Below, one piece after another: positions 1-10,080 of a stretch of 64,000 bases of DNA (position 1 is the stretch's first letter; each line of letters begins with the position of its first letter). Source of the stretch: Rhynchopus sp. YZ270_cl-10 (taxonomy: Eukaryota > Euglenozoa > Diplonemea > Diplonemida > Diplonemidae); assembly GCA_964035575.1 (NCBI GenBank), contig OZ037895.1:1116001-1180000 (forward strand), written 5' to 3'. A program made the position numbers and the translations under genes. The notes beneath the pieces were generated by a model. The model was not told the origin of the DNA, searched no databases, and worked only from the letters and a program-made list of their open reading frames with translations.

Positions 1-40
1 CGTCCAGAGGCGTTTGCACTATCAACTTCACTTTTTTTTT
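1..40 (+). repeat. Family C hairpin repeat, 5'-truncated by the window edge
   Basis: Only the loop and 3' arm are inside the window (GAGGCGTTTGCACT, then ATCAACTTCAC and a T run). Full copies at 366, 7791, 24367 and 60432 define the family: AGTGCCTGCGTC, a short loop, GAGGCG, TTTTGCACT, then TCAACTTCAC. Confidence 0.6.
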
Positions 41-340
41 CTCTCTTCTTTTGTGCCACATCGGGTACATCTGTTGAGTTGCCTGCACTGCCTCCACCCT
101 TCACCTCACCTCTACCCCTTTATTCCTTTTCGCCACCCTCATCATCGATTTACCCCGCGAACAGGCCGGCTGATTTCGCAGAAATGGGCGGCAAAAAAAC
201 CCTCTTTTTTTTCAAGAGAAAAAAAATTTTTAAAAACAAAATTTATGAGGATTTACGTGCGCCCGATGGGCACCCTTCATCTGTTTAAATTTTTTCACCC
301 TCCCTCTCTCTCTCTTTTTCCTTCCCATTGTGCAACACTC

Positions 341-412
341 CGGGGTTCGATAAACCCACGGAGTGTCAGGTGCCTGCGTCCCAGAGGCGTTTTGCACTGT
401 CACCTTCACTTT
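341..412 (+). repeat. Family C hairpin with an upstream GGGTTCGATAAACCC hairpin
   Basis: A small hairpin (GGGTT-CGATA-AACCC) is followed by the family C hairpin, in which AGGTGC/GCACT and GCCT/AGGC can pair. The same two-part arrangement recurs at 29170, so it is a composite unit and not chance. The TTCGA loop recalls a tRNA T-arm, but no tRNA can be folded here. Confidence 0.6.
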
Positions 413-555
413 TATTTGCTTTTTTTCCCCCCCTTCCCAAAGAAGTGAGGTCCGTTCATCAAAATAGCCCTCTCTTTTTCTAAAAATTTATAATACTTTG
501 TGTACCAGAGAGTTTCATACTCCACACACCCTTTCACTTTTTTTTTTTTTTCTTT

Positions 556-600
556 CAGTGCCTGCGTCCTGGTGGCGTTTGCAATGAATTTCTTCACATT
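556..600 (+). repeat. Family C hairpin repeat
   Basis: CAGTGCCTGCGTC with loop CTGG and GGCGTTTGCA. It follows a long T tract ending in CAG, and the 3' arm is slightly degraded (GCAATG in place of GCACTA). Confidence 0.6.
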
Positions 601-679
601 TTCCCCCACGCCCCCCACACCGCAAAAATTGGAACGTGGGGGGCGGGTCAAACAGACCCCAAGAAGCATGAAAAAAAAA

Positions 680-739
680 GTGGAGATTGCACAACTGTGG
701 CAACACAACCGAGGCAACTGCACTACTCCAATAATTTAT
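680..739 (+). repeat. Family D hairpin repeat
   Basis: Defines family D: an outer TGGAG/CTCCA pairing, an inner TGTG-GCAA-CACA hairpin with a GNRA-type tetraloop, then CCGAGGCAACT, the tail CAATAATTTATC and an A run. Further copies lie at 2395, 3161, 4112, 12812, 16839 and 35412, all on the + strand. Confidence 0.75.
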
Positions 740-906
740 CAAAAAAAAAAAAAACATTCACAGGCCAAAAGAGAAAAAAGGGGTTTTGGATGTTAATAGA
801 TGGGCTAGCAACTGTTCATTTCTATCGTTCTGACCTCTTTTTTTTTTTGTGCAGTTTTGCACAAAAAGTTTTTCGGCTTTTTGTGAAAACCAAAACAAAA
901 AATTAA

Positions 907-1705
907 TTTTGATGTTTTGAAAAATCTTAAAAACGGGAAGAACCCCGACACAATAATTTATTATGAAATGAAAAAAAGGGATGTGGGCCAACGCCCCCTC
1001 TCGTATTCCTACGTAACACACCTTCCTGCATCACCAACTGAACGAACACATGCAGAACCAACACACACACATAACCCACACGCGGAGAAGGAACCTCCAG
1101 CGTGACTTATTAATGCACATATCAACACACACGATTATTTTTAGGAAACTAAGTACCTTTTTTTGAGACTTAGTGTCTTACCCGACTTTCTTTCTCCATC
1201 CCTCTTTGCTTGTTCTTTGGAAGGTTAGGACCTCGTGGTCCATGTAACCATACCCACACACCTCCTCTCTAAATGCACACAACGACGAGGTTTAGGGTAC
1301 TTCACACAAAAAAAAAGCTGTTCTCTTTTCTTTCTATTTGTTATTTTCTTTTTTCAACAAACATAAAAACTGAGATATATTCCGAAAGGCTAGAGATACG
1401 GTAGCGTCTTCCCTATCAGATAGCCCTTTTCATGACCCAATAATTAACTCCATAAGTGACCAACCAAAACTAAAAAAAAATTCGTTCTTTTTATAAAGGT
1501 GGCCAAATCACAAACAAAAGCTTATAATGGGTCTTCCTACCCCCCCTTTCTTTTTATCTTTTCTTTTCTCTTCGCACATAAAAAAAGCTCTTCTGCACAT
1601 TTTTTTTTGTTGTTGTTTTTGTTGTTTTTGTCCCCCCATTTTTTCGCAAAAAAAAAAAAAAAAAAGCAAACTTTTCATAACCCATCCAAACCCCATTCTT
1701 TTTTT
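907..1705. other. AT-rich intergenic DNA, no gene seen
   Basis: Holds A and T runs, CA-rich tracts and a TTTTTTTT/AAAAAAAA patchwork. Reading frames here code only low-complexity Phe/Lys peptides. I see no hairpin-family copy and no coding signal. Confidence 0.6.
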
Positions 1706-1745
1706 AAGATGTGCGTGCATGAGAGTCACGTTCATATCAAATTTT
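1706..1745 (+). repeat. Family B hairpin repeat
   Basis: AAGATG, GTGCATGAGAG loop region, CACG-TTCATAT and CAAATTTTC tail after a T run. The outer arms AGATG/TTCAT pair less well than in the copy at 12139. Confidence 0.55.
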
Positions 1746-1890
1746 CTCTTTTTTTCTTCCCCAACCAATATGCGTTATCCCCTTCTCGTCCCTTCAAAAA
1801 AATATTCCCATATACCTCCCACAGCGCGACATACACACAACACTTCTGACCTTTCAGAACTTCAGACTTGTCCCTACTCATATTTTTTCT

Positions 1891-1930
1891 TCAGGTGACT
1901 AAGCGGAGACTTAGCTTCATCTTTCCAACC
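1891..1930 (+). repeat. Family A hairpin repeat
   Basis: CAGGTGACTAAGC, short loop GGAGA, CTTAGCTTCATCTTT, CCAACC. It follows TTTTTTCTTCAG, so the repeat begins directly after a pyrimidine-AG. Confidence 0.7.
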
Positions 1931-1965
1931 TTTTTTCTCTCTATTGATATTCGTCCCTCTGAAGA

Positions 1966-2008
1966 AAGGTAAGGTGACTCTACGTGAGAGGCTAATATTC
2001 ATCTATCA
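1966..2008 (+). repeat. Family A/B intermediate hairpin
   Basis: AAGGTGACTCTACGTGAGAGG followed by CTAATATTCATCTATC and an A run. It keeps the loop CGTGAGAG and the CATCT arm, but the inner stem is poor. Confidence 0.45.
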
Positions 2009-2318
2009 AAAAAAAAATGTTTCTGAACTTTCTGTGATAGGTACGTTGTTCATTGCAAAGGGACCGTTCTTTGCTTTTCTTTCTTTTCTTTTATGTGACT
2101 ATGCACAACGGGGCTTATCTTATCTCTTATCTTGACAAACTTTCCCTTTTTTTTCTTCTTCTTCTGACGGCATTTTCCAACCCCCCCAGAGAGGGGGGAA
2201 CGACAGGCCGTTAGAATAGCTCTCAGATCGATTTTTTGGCGCAAAAAAAAGCAATCACAAAACTTTATAAAAAACCCCGTTCAAAAAAACCCTGCCAGGG
2301 AAGACAACAAAAAAAAAT

Positions 2319-2369
2319 GTAGTGGAGTACACGGGTGGCTATACTACAATAATACAACGAAGTTTTTCA
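2319..2369 (+). repeat. Family E hairpin repeat
   Basis: TAGTGGAGTACACGGGTGGCTATACTA, then ATACAACGAAG, TTTTTC and an A run. The better copy at 17214 shows the intended pairing TAGTG/CACTA around CACTC/GGGTG. Confidence 0.65.
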
Positions 2370-2394
2370 AAAAAAAAAAAAAAAAAAATTGACA

Positions 2395-2455
2395 GTGGAG
2401 ATTGCACAACTGTGGCAACACAACCGAGGCAACTACACTACTCCAACAATTTATC
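2395..2455 (+). repeat. Family D hairpin repeat
   Basis: Near-identical to the copy at 680, with TGTG-GCAA-CACA and TACTCCAACAATTTATC, running into 20 or more A. It lies 25 bases after a family E copy; both end in A runs. Confidence 0.75.
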
Positions 2456-2763
2456 AAAAAAAAAAAAAAAAAAAAAAAGGGGGGGAGATGAAGGTGGCAA
2501 GACACAAATTTGCATCTATCTTTCCCATTTTTTTTTTTTTTTTTTTAACCTTTGAGTTTGTGAACGATGGTCATGCTGCATTTCGTTTTTCTCTTTTGAT
2601 TTTCTGTAGAGAACGTAAATACTGCTTATCGGTACGTACTCCAGTATTAAAAAAAATAGTCAAAAAATAAACAAAACGATGCACAGTGTCCATTATGTGA
2701 TTTGTGTATTTTTTTTTCTATAGGTGAACAAACGCGCTTCGCTGATGTTCATCTCAACAATTT

Positions 2764-2790
<27 letters not shown>
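2764..2790. repeat. (CT)n microsatellite
   Basis: About 13 uninterrupted CT units. Frames through it give only Arg-Glu or Leu-Ser runs. Confidence 0.9.
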
Positions 2791-2794
<4 letters not shown>

Positions 2795-3014
2795 ATTGAT
2801 TTATTTTTAAAACCGTCTCTTTCTCTCCAAATGCGTCTGTATCTTTTTTCTCTTCTACGATGATTCTGACTTTGCCTGAAATTTGGTGAAATGATATCAC
2901 AAAAGCTCTCTACTCTTAAGGGAGTTGAACAAAAAACAATGAGGGGGATGAAAACGCTGACAAACTTTGAATAGAGCAACAAGAAACTCATTTTTTTTGT
3001 CAGGACTGTACAAT

Positions 3015-3141
3015 CCACCTGATTTTTACCCCGCGTATAGGCGCGTATAGCGCGTAAAGGCTGGGAAAAATGGGTGAGGTTTGGCCATAACGGGCCTGTA
3101 CGCGCCTTTACTCGCCTATACGCGGGGTAAAAATCAGGTGG
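3015..3141. mobile_element. Short inverted-repeat element, CCACCTGA family
   Basis: A 127-bp foldback with arms beginning CCACCTGATTTTTACCCC and GCGTATAGGCG, mirrored at the right end. The centre is about 40 bp. It has no coding capacity, so it would depend on a transposase in trans. Two other elements with CCACCTGA ends lie at 26415-27498 and 58776-58843. A family D hairpin follows 19 bp downstream. I see no clear target-site duplication. Confidence 0.75.
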
Positions 3142-3160
3142 GCAATACAGAAAAAAAAAA

Positions 3161-3225
3161 GTGGATATTGCACAAAACTGTGGCAACATAAAACCGAGGC
3201 AACTACACTACTCCAACAATCTATC
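3161..3225 (+). repeat. Family D hairpin repeat
   Basis: Here the inner stem reads TGTG-GCAA-CATA, so one Watson-Crick pair is replaced by a G-U pair. The tail is CTCCAACAATCTATC. Confidence 0.7.
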
Positions 3226-4111
3226 GATATGGAGCAGTTGAACACATACTCCACTATTTTTAAGGTTTTGCATCTCCCCCTTTAAAAAAAAAATCCTTTT
3301 TTCTGTTGTTGTTATTTTTTCCAACAACCATGCCATGAAATATTTTAAAATGAACGCGGAGAGCTGTTTTTTTTTGCTACGGCAAGATGCACATATTTCC
3401 AACAAAATTATCAAAAAGAAACTACTGATTTTCCCCTAGACACTCCCCCTTTTTATCTAACAGCGTGGGCCCTTTAGGAGCCTTACGGGGTGTATTGTGC
3501 CAAAGAAAACGCGTGGAGACGGGACGGATACCACGATTTTTATCGATTTTTTTTTTCTCTCTTTTCGAAAAAGGAAAACAAAATAATGACAGTCTTGCGC
3601 ACAGTTTATTTTTTATTTTTTCATTTTTACTACACACACCCGCTTCTTTACGTTGAGATGAGATGAGGGGATAATTATTATGACCACGCATTCAGAGGCT
3701 TAGGTCCGAACCGTTCTTAAACGGAGCGTTTATTTTATTTTTTTCTGTACTTGAACACACAATATATTTTTTCATCTTTTTGTTGCTTATTTAATGTTAT
3801 TATTTCGGTGGCGAAGCACTTTCAAAAAATGCTAAGGATTATCTTATACGCTATTCTTCCTTCTTTTTTTATTTCTAGGCGTTCGTTAGCCCCGGTATCG
3901 TCTTTCAAGATTACTGTATTTATTATTTTTCGTGTAGACATTCCCTGTAATGGAATTTCTTGGTTGACGCCAACTGCACACCAACCAACGATCCTTTCGT
4001 TTTTTCTTATTCGTTGCATTGTACCAGTTGGAACTTTCCCCTTGTTGGCTACTCAAAAGACTCTTATTTGAAGACAATATTTTTGACAGAATAGCTACCT
4101 AATTTCCCCCT
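3226..4111. other. AT-rich intergenic DNA, no gene seen
   Basis: Frames open over 3422-3691 and 3751-4071 but code Phe/Ile/Lys-rich sequence with no domain, and their base use is like the flanking non-coding DNA. I read no gene here. Confidence 0.5.
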
Positions 4112-4169
4112 GAAATTTGACGTGTGGCTACACAAACCGAGGCAACTACACTACTCCAACAATTTGTCA
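4112..4169 (+). repeat. Family D hairpin repeat, 5' part diverged
   Basis: GTGTGGCTACACAAACCGAGG then AACTACACTACTCCAACAATTTGTC. The inner stem TGTG/CACA is kept but the loop is GCTA, not GCAA. Confidence 0.6.
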
Positions 4170-4536
4170 AAAGGCGAAGTTGTATTGTGGAGGCCCGTTC
4201 GACAATTCATTCTTTCAAAAGTGTGTGTTTTTTTTTTTTCTCGAGTCTTTTTTTTCCCCCCCAGATCCGACAATCCCTCTGGTGCTCATATTAACCTGCA
4301 TTCCCCCTTCCTTTCCGTTGTGCAAAAAAAAAAAAAATAATAATATAGCAAAACAGACCCGTTTCCACCTCCCCGTTTCCTGTTGTTGTCTTTCTTTTTC
4401 TTGTTTCGCTCAAAAAAAAAAAAATTTTCTTTCTGTCAGAAAATATAATGCAAAGTGCTTGCCCGAGAGCTTTTTTTTTATTAATATTGTTGTTCTGCTC
4501 GTCTTCCATCTCTTTCTCTCCGTTTTTTTTTTATTT

Positions 4537-4582
4537 AAGGTGACTAAGCAACGAGAGGCTTAGGGTCATCTTATAAACTTTT
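4537..4582 (+). repeat. Family A hairpin repeat (near consensus)
   Basis: AAGGTGACTAAGC, loop AACGAGAG, GCTTAGGGTCATCTTA, TAAACTTTTC. Inner stem CTAAGC/GCTTAG is perfect; outer AAGGTGA/TCATCTT needs one G-U pair. T-rich DNA lies on both sides. Confidence 0.8.
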
Positions 4583-4663
4583 CTTTATTTTTCTTTTTTT
4601 TGTTAGTATGATGATCAAAGCAATATGTGAACCACAACCGAAGGGTTAGGTTACACACAATCA

Positions 4664-4722
4664 ATAGTTGGAGCACACTCTAGGGTGGCCCCACTCTACA
4701 CTAAATACAACCAAGTTTTTCA
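4664..4722 (+). repeat. Family E hairpin repeat
   Basis: TAGTTGGAGCACACTC, TAGGGTGGCCCCAC, TCTACACTAAATACAACC, AAGTTTTTC. CACTC/GGGTG is intact. Confidence 0.65.
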
Positions 4723-4793
4723 AACAACCAAAATAATTTAATAAAGTTACTCTGAAGGGTTTGCATGATTCTGCGATGCCTTCCGTAGTACAA

Positions 4794-4873
4794 AAAAAAA
4801 GGGCTTCGGCCCTGATATTGAGATACAGATCGCTTTATACCAGTAGGGATAAAGAGATTGTCGATACAACCAA
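4794..4873 (+). repeat. UUCG-loop hairpin repeat
   Basis: Contains GGGC-TTCG-GCCC, the very stable cUUCGg tetraloop arrangement, followed by a GATTGTCGATAC motif. Related sequence occurs at 17134-17196 and, weaker, at 32372-32480. Confidence 0.45.
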
Positions 4874-4884
4874 AAAAAAAAGAA

Positions 4885-4935
4885 ATGGTGGAGTGCACAC
4901 TCTTGGGTGGCTAACACTATACAACCAAGTTTTCA
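4885..4935 (+). repeat. Family E hairpin repeat
   Basis: ATGGTGGAGTGCACACTC, TTGGGTGGCTAACACTAT, ACAACCAAGTTTTC, then 17 A. It directly follows the UUCG-loop repeat. Confidence 0.7.
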
Positions 4936-5057
4936 AAAAAAAAAAAAAAAATAGTGAGGTGTAATTACAGAGATTCCCTCATATCGTATCTATTTACTAA
5001 CAACAGCAAAAAAAGCCCGAATTTTTTTCTACAATCTTCCCTTCTTTTTCGGTGACC

Positions 5058-5090
<33 letters not shown>

Positions 5091-5238
5091 CGAAACAAGC
5101 AAACAAGCAACAACATCATAACCACTCTCCCACAAGAGGGGAAAACATCAATTTCAAAAGAACCTCGAGTACTGGAAGGAGGTAAGTTTTTTTTTTTTTT
5201 TCTTTCATTTTCATTTTTTCTTTCCCTTTTGTGGTGTG

Positions 5239-5300
5239 GCACGCCCCAAAAAAAAAGTCAGGTTTGTGTAGTTCTTATGTAGTGCTTATGTATTATAAAA
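5239..5300 (+). repeat. Direct repeat copy 1, left of the hAT fragment
   Basis: GCCCCAAAAAAAAAGTCAG, then TTTGTGTAGTTCTTATGTAG and TGCTTATGTA. A second copy lies at 6405-6466 in the same orientation. The 1.1 kb between them carries the hAT fragment, so the pair may mark a duplication or an old insertion. Confidence 0.65.
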
Positions 5301-5425
5301 AAGGGGGGGTAAAAAATTTTTTCCCACCCATTGTGTTAGAGCAGGCCTGACGCTAAACAGCTACAAAAATCGCACTTTTCGGGCTTGGAATTCCGGTTTT
5401 TTTTACGGGGTTTTCTACACAGGAA

Positions 5426-5848
5426 TCAGACATTTTTCGACCTTGGTCCATGGCTGGTGGTGAAAATCATTATTATTTTTTGCCTGATACGTTTCGAACA
5501 GCGCGCGAAAAAGGTCCTCATAAGCTCAATTCCGGAAACAAATACGGGGGAAGCGAAGTCTTCCAACTCCTCCGCCCTCCGTTTTCTCTTGAACCTGTGA
5601 CGCTTGTTGCTGAGAAACAGGGCAACAGCGTGTTCAAGAATATTCCCCATCTCTTCGGTGTTAAACTCGGGTGCCTGTTCATGAAGAATCATCAGCTTCT
5701 CAATAGTGCTGTGAGAAAGGCGGTGGCGTCTCTTTGCGTAGATGTGGTCCAGGAGAGAGAATCCTTGTTCAACAGCAACCGAAGACGGGGAGTGCACGAC
5801 CGCGGCCTCCAAAACCCGTGCGAGAGTATCCCATTTTCCGACTTGCAA
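5426..5848 (-). pseudogene. hAT transposase, C-terminal dimerisation fragment
   Basis: An open stretch of about 140 codons on the minus strand. Residues about 19-57 read HSPSSVAVEQGFS, then AKRRHRLSHSTIEKLMILHE, the hallmark C-terminal dimerisation region of hAT-superfamily transposases (usual form PSS-A-ER-FS, K-RNRLS). A full hAT transposase is 500-800 residues. Here only the end is left: the frame is closed upstream by a stop just before the first usable codon, and no DDE core is visible. After residue 60 the sequence becomes basic and unrecognised. It is a dead fragment of a DNA transposon. The dispersed repeat at 5883-6012 abuts its 5' side. Confidence 0.8.
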
Positions 5849-5882
5849 TGTTCAAGAGCAAGAAGACTTCGAGAAAACTGCG

Positions 5883-6012
5883 TTCTGGCGAAGCCACGGT
5901 ACGCAACATTTCAAAAAATTGCGCTTAAAAATGCACCTTTTTTTACAGCCAAGCTATGTCATGGGAAGGGTGTAATGCAAGTTTGCGCCGCAGGCGCACG
6001 GTACGCTACTTT
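5883..6012 (+). repeat. Dispersed 130-bp repeat with GCGCCGCAGGCGC core
   Basis: TTCTGGCGAAGCCACGGTAC at the left and TGCGCCGCAGGCGCACGGTA at the right, both followed by CGC(A/T)AC. A second full copy lies at 29871-29999. The right-end motif alone recurs at about 19898, 31483 (reverse) and 40630. It may be a short mobile element or the end of the neighbouring hAT element. Confidence 0.65.
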
Positions 6013-6404
6013 TTATTTGACCATATCCTTCTTTCTCACTCCTCATTGGGTTCTACGAGCTCCGTCCGTCAAATGGTGGGTCACAACATGCAACAAAGTT
6101 CGCAGCTATGCAAACTGCTCCCATGTTCACCTCTGCAGTTTTCCTTCAAAAGTCAAGTACTGACCATATTTTACACACAAAACCTGAAAATGGCCTGTAT
6201 AAAACTGATACATGCATTTCAGGTCAGAAAAAACTCATTTCTCAGCGCAAAGTGACCCCATCACAGCACGCACAGACTCGGAAGAACCGAAAACAAAAAA
6301 AAAAAATCCCGATTTTTTGTAGGCATGGTGGTGAAAAAAATTTTCCGCCCCCCCGGACCCCCCAAAAAAAGTCACTTCACAAAAATATTTTTTCCCTTAA
6401 ACAC

Positions 6405-6466
6405 GCCCAAAAAAAAGTCATTTTTGTGTAGTTCTTATGTAGTGTGTATGTACTTGAAAAGTAGGG
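6405..6466 (+). repeat. Direct repeat copy 2, right of the hAT fragment
   Basis: Matches 5239-5300: CCCAAAAAAAAGTCATTTT, GTGTAGTTCTTATGTAGTG, TGTATGTA. The copies differ at several positions, so the event is not recent. Confidence 0.65.
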
Positions 6467-6973
6467 TAACGTGCCACACCATTTTGTATTTCTTTTTTTT
6501 CAAAAAAAAAGAGAAAGAGGGAGGGTCCCCGAAATCCTGTGTTTCCTAGGTAATCCCCAAACCCGCAACAAAAAAAAAAACAAAGCAAAACATATCAAGT
6601 GCTTGGGACATCATAACCCTTAAAACTCTCGCGTTACAACTCGCGTGTGGCACACAAAATTTGGAAATTTTGACTTTTGACCCTCAAATTGCAAATACGG
6701 TTTCGTGAAAATCCCTGGAATTTCCTGAGAATCCTGGGAATACTGGACTTTAAGGGACCCTCCCCCCGGAGTGATAAAATTAAAATAAAAAAAAACTGCC
6801 CCCCACCCCTTTTCAGACTCCCCACACACCCTCTCCTCTTTTGTATCGATTTCCCGTTCTCTTGTGTTCCCCTACCTTTTCTGTTTTTTGTATGTTTCAT
6901 TCCGAAACATACAAAAAACATTTTCAAACTCCCCTTTCATTTTTTCATGATCTACCTGATTATGTCCCCTTTT

Positions 6974-7035
6974 AAGGTGACAAAGCACATCTAATCAGAC
7001 TAAGTACGAGATGCTTAAGTTCATCTTCAAAAACC
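6974..7035 (+). repeat. Family A hairpin, duplicated 5' half
   Basis: AAGGTGACAAAGCACATCTA then ATCAGACTAAGTACGAGATG, CTTAAGTTCATCTTC. The extra ATCAGACTAAG segment is shared with the copy at 26148. Confidence 0.6.
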
Positions 7036-7497
7036 CTTCTTTTTTTTTTCTGGTGCCAAAACACAAACAAAAATAACCCCCCCAACCCGACCTCGAGTTT
7101 CTCAAATTTCCACCCCCCTTGACTCAAACAGAGTTAACAAAAAAACAAAAACAAACTTTCAAAACCCCCCTTGACTCAAAATAGCCCCTCTTTTTTTTTG
7201 AGGTGTCAATAACAGTGTTTTGAGGTGTCCTAATCATAAGAAGTTTAGGAGCGTCAGCACAATGTTTTTCTCGTTCTTTTCTTTTCTTTTCTCGTTTTTT
7301 CCACAGACCCACCACCCCCACACACACCTGCTTTCACTACTACCCCTTTTGTTACCCCTTTTTTTTTAAAAAATCCCGAAATAGCAAACACCCAAATCCC
7401 TACCCATCTCCCCACCGCTCTCTCCCATCTTCCCTCTTTCCCTTCCCTCCAATTGCCCGAAGTGGTTTTTTGTTTTGTTTTTTGATTTTTTTTTACA

Positions 7498-7540
7498 AGA
7501 TATGTGTGCACGAGAGGTACATTCATCTTTCAATTTTTCT
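7498..7540 (+). repeat. Family B hairpin repeat
   Basis: AGATATGTGTGCACGAGAGG, TACATTCATCTTTCAA, TTTTTC. Inner stem TGTGC/GTACA has one G-U pair, and the loop ACGAGAG is identical to family A. Confidence 0.75.
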
Positions 7541-7724
7541 TTTTGAATTTTTTCGTCCCATTTTTTTCTTTCCATTACCCAACCGAATCCTTCCGATGAA
7601 AGGTGGAATGAAGTGCCCCCCAGAGCACTGTTCAGAGCCCCCACCCCTTCTCCTCCCATCCCTCCCGCGAATACCAACCAAAAAAACACACTAAAAAATG
7701 CTGATTTTCAAGCATTTTTTAAAA

Positions 7725-7833
7725 CCCCGATAAAGGCGACTAAGGCGAGGCTTTGGTTCAAAATTTTTCTTTTTTTTTCTTTTCCGAGTGTCAGTGCCTG
7801 CGTCTCTGAGGCGTTTTGCACTGTAAACTTCAC
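7725..7833 (+). repeat. Degenerate family A plus family C hairpin
   Basis: AAAGGCGACTAAGGCGAGGC and TTTGGTTCA resemble a decayed family A copy. Then, from 7791, CAGTGCCTGCGTC, TCTGAGGCG, TTTTGCACTGTAAACTTC is a good family C copy. Confidence 0.6.
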
Positions 7834-8735
7834 TTTTTCTTTTTTGATGGGCAGTACGCAACAGATGGGACACCGTCTTTTTTATTCAATTTTGATAACG
7901 TGCACAGTGATGCACACGTCATGAAAAATATTTGTTTTTTTTTTATTCCTTCACTCCTAAAAAACCCTCTCTTCCCCCCAATATGCTCTCCAGAACAGGG
8001 GTTTTTTTTTTCTCTCTTTCTCCTCTCCTTCTCCCCCACAAAAAACCCCCCCCCCCATAAAATAGTGTAGGTGGCAACTGCACATTTTACAACAAAAAAA
8101 AGCAAGAAAAAAAGCTCTGTTCCAAACAAAGCGATCAATACACAAAAAAAAAAAAAAAAACAGACCAAAGTTTAAAAACAACCTCCTTTTGATTTACGGA
8201 CACATACACACCATTTTTCGATGTCAACATTTTTTTTTGTTTGCTTTTTTGAGGCAAATCCCGTTATCAGGCAGCTTAGTAGTTAAAAAAATTCAAATAA
8301 AGTTTCTTTTTTTTAGAGACAACACCATTGTTGTGTCTTCTCCGCCTAGGCTAGATAGTCTATGGCCAATATTACCAACCTTTTATTTTGTTGGTCCCAG
8401 CTCTAATAACGAATTCGCTGCATTCCTCTAGATCCACAGTTTTTGAGGACTTTTGTTTTAGTTTTGTTTTTATATCCCAAAAAAGTTGTGAAATGTAGAT
8501 GTTTTGATTGCCAAGTTCCCCACGAAAAAATGGAAGAAATGAGGACAACATACTACAGTAATTCCAACAAATTTTACAACAACAAGTATAAGCTGATACA
8601 GAGAAAAAAAAAAAAAAAGCGAACAAAAGGTTCATTCCCCCCTCAGGGACCATCTAAACCAGGTTTTCTTCTTCTTTTTCTTTTTTTTTTTTTCTTTTTT
8701 TCTTTGTTAAATCGTGTGGCGTTTCGACACTTTTC

Positions 8736-8850
8736 TTTGAGAGAGGCACATTCATCTTTCAAATTTTCTCTCTCTTTTTTTTTTTTTTTTTTTTTTTTTT
8801 TCAAAAAGGTGACCAAGCAACGAGAGGCTGAGGATCATCTTATAACCGTT
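8736..8850 (+). repeat. Partial family B, then family A hairpin
   Basis: Left: GAGAGGCACATTCATCTTTC, the loop and 3' arm of family B with its 5' arm lost. Right, after 30 T: AAAGGTGACCAAGC, AACGAGAGGCTGAGGATC, ATCTTATAACC, family A with inner stem partly mismatched. Confidence 0.65.
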
Positions 8851-9458
8851 TTCTCTATTTTTCTCTCTTTGTTTTTCCCCTCTCTTCGCGGATGGTAAAA
8901 AGGTTTTCCCAAACCCTACCCACTGTTTTCGATTTTGCTGCCTCACATTTTATCCATCACTCAAATAACCAACGCACAAGAGAACCCAAAAAAAAAAAAG
9001 AAGACGTTCGTGGACAATTGTGAAAATGCTAGTATCTCACCCACAAAGCATTTTATCCACCGACAACCTTGTTAATGACTTGCTTTCATTATTTCTTTCT
9101 TTTTCTTCTTCCCCCCCTTTTTTTTTGGCTAAGTCCACAGGGCAAAGTCGCAAAAAAACAAAGCAAATGAGTGGATTGCGTGATGTGGCAACACAGAAGG
9201 CAATTTCACCCTAATCCTTCGGGCAATGTTGTGTCCAAAAAAAAAGACCTATCTCGGATCGGCGATTTTGCATACAGCATACAAAAATATACCCAAAAAT
9301 TACATCAAAGAACCATTATTATTTCCCCTGAAAGCTGCAAAAAAAGCAAAAAAAAACAAAAAGGTGTAGAAAAGTTGTAAAAGACAACCGAACACATTTT
9401 TTTTTTTTTTTGTTTTGTTTTTTTTTCAAAAAAGGTTTAATTCCATTCATACCTTTTG
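8851..9458. other. AT-rich intergenic DNA
   Basis: Holds a weak family D-like stretch near 9171-9215 (GATTGCGTGATGTGGCAACA). I see no coding signal; open frames are low-complexity. Confidence 0.5.
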
Positions 9459-9505
9459 AAGGTGAGCTAAACACTGTGTTTTAGACTCATCTTATCCAAC
9501 ACTTT
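9459..9505 (+). repeat. Family A hairpin with changed inner stem
   Basis: AAGGTGAGCTAAAC, loop ACTGTG, TTTTAGACTCATCTTAT. The inner stem is CTAAAC/GTTTTAG in place of CTAAGC/GCTTAG: both sides changed and pairing is kept. Confidence 0.7.
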
Positions 9506-9968
9506 TCGTGTTTCTCTTTCTCTCTTTGTCCCTCCTCTCCCTTTAATATGCGAAAACCAGAATGATTTGTCTTGTGGCAAATCGACACACACACACTTGC
9601 AGACGACTGGCCTACTTTTGGTCATCGTCGCTGCGCAAAAAACTGTCGGGCGAAAGAAAAAGGTAAGAAAGGGAACAGACAAAGAAGTGGTATCGAGGTG
9701 ACTGCGGTTCTCTGCTCTCCTCCCTCCCGTTGTTCCGTATCCAGCTTTTTCCTCCCGAAATACACTTTACATTTTTCTTGTTCTCTGAGGTTCGCTGGCA
9801 CGGTGAAGTACATGCCTATGCCTTGCGGTGTCACGACGTTCTAAGCCAAGGGTAAGCAAAACCACAAGCCACGTCATTTACTTCACTGTTGTGAACCCAC
9901 GGAGAAAACACGGTGCTCTCCCCCCCCCCCCCCTCTATGTCGACGGTACGATAGCACAGCAGACTACT

Positions 9969-10080
9969 CAGGGGGGGACTACTAGTCGTCACGACTATGT
10001 GCTAAACTAGTAAACTGGTGTATCAATAGTCGCAAAACACTGGTCATTTGGACTCGTAGCACTACTAGTTGTCCCCCCTG
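9969..10080. mobile_element. 112-bp foldback element, CAGGGGGG ends
   Basis: CAGGGGGGGACTACTAGT at the left is mirrored by ACTAGTTGTCCCCCCTG at the right, with an imperfectly paired middle. CAGGG ends are typical of hAT elements, but I see no 8-bp target duplication and there is no coding capacity. Confidence 0.6.

Noticed and set aside
14-448. Open frames in the first 39 kb rich in Phe, Lys, Ser and Pro
   Set aside because: They run through homopolymers, overlap in several frames, show no domain and have the base composition of the flanking non-coding DNA.
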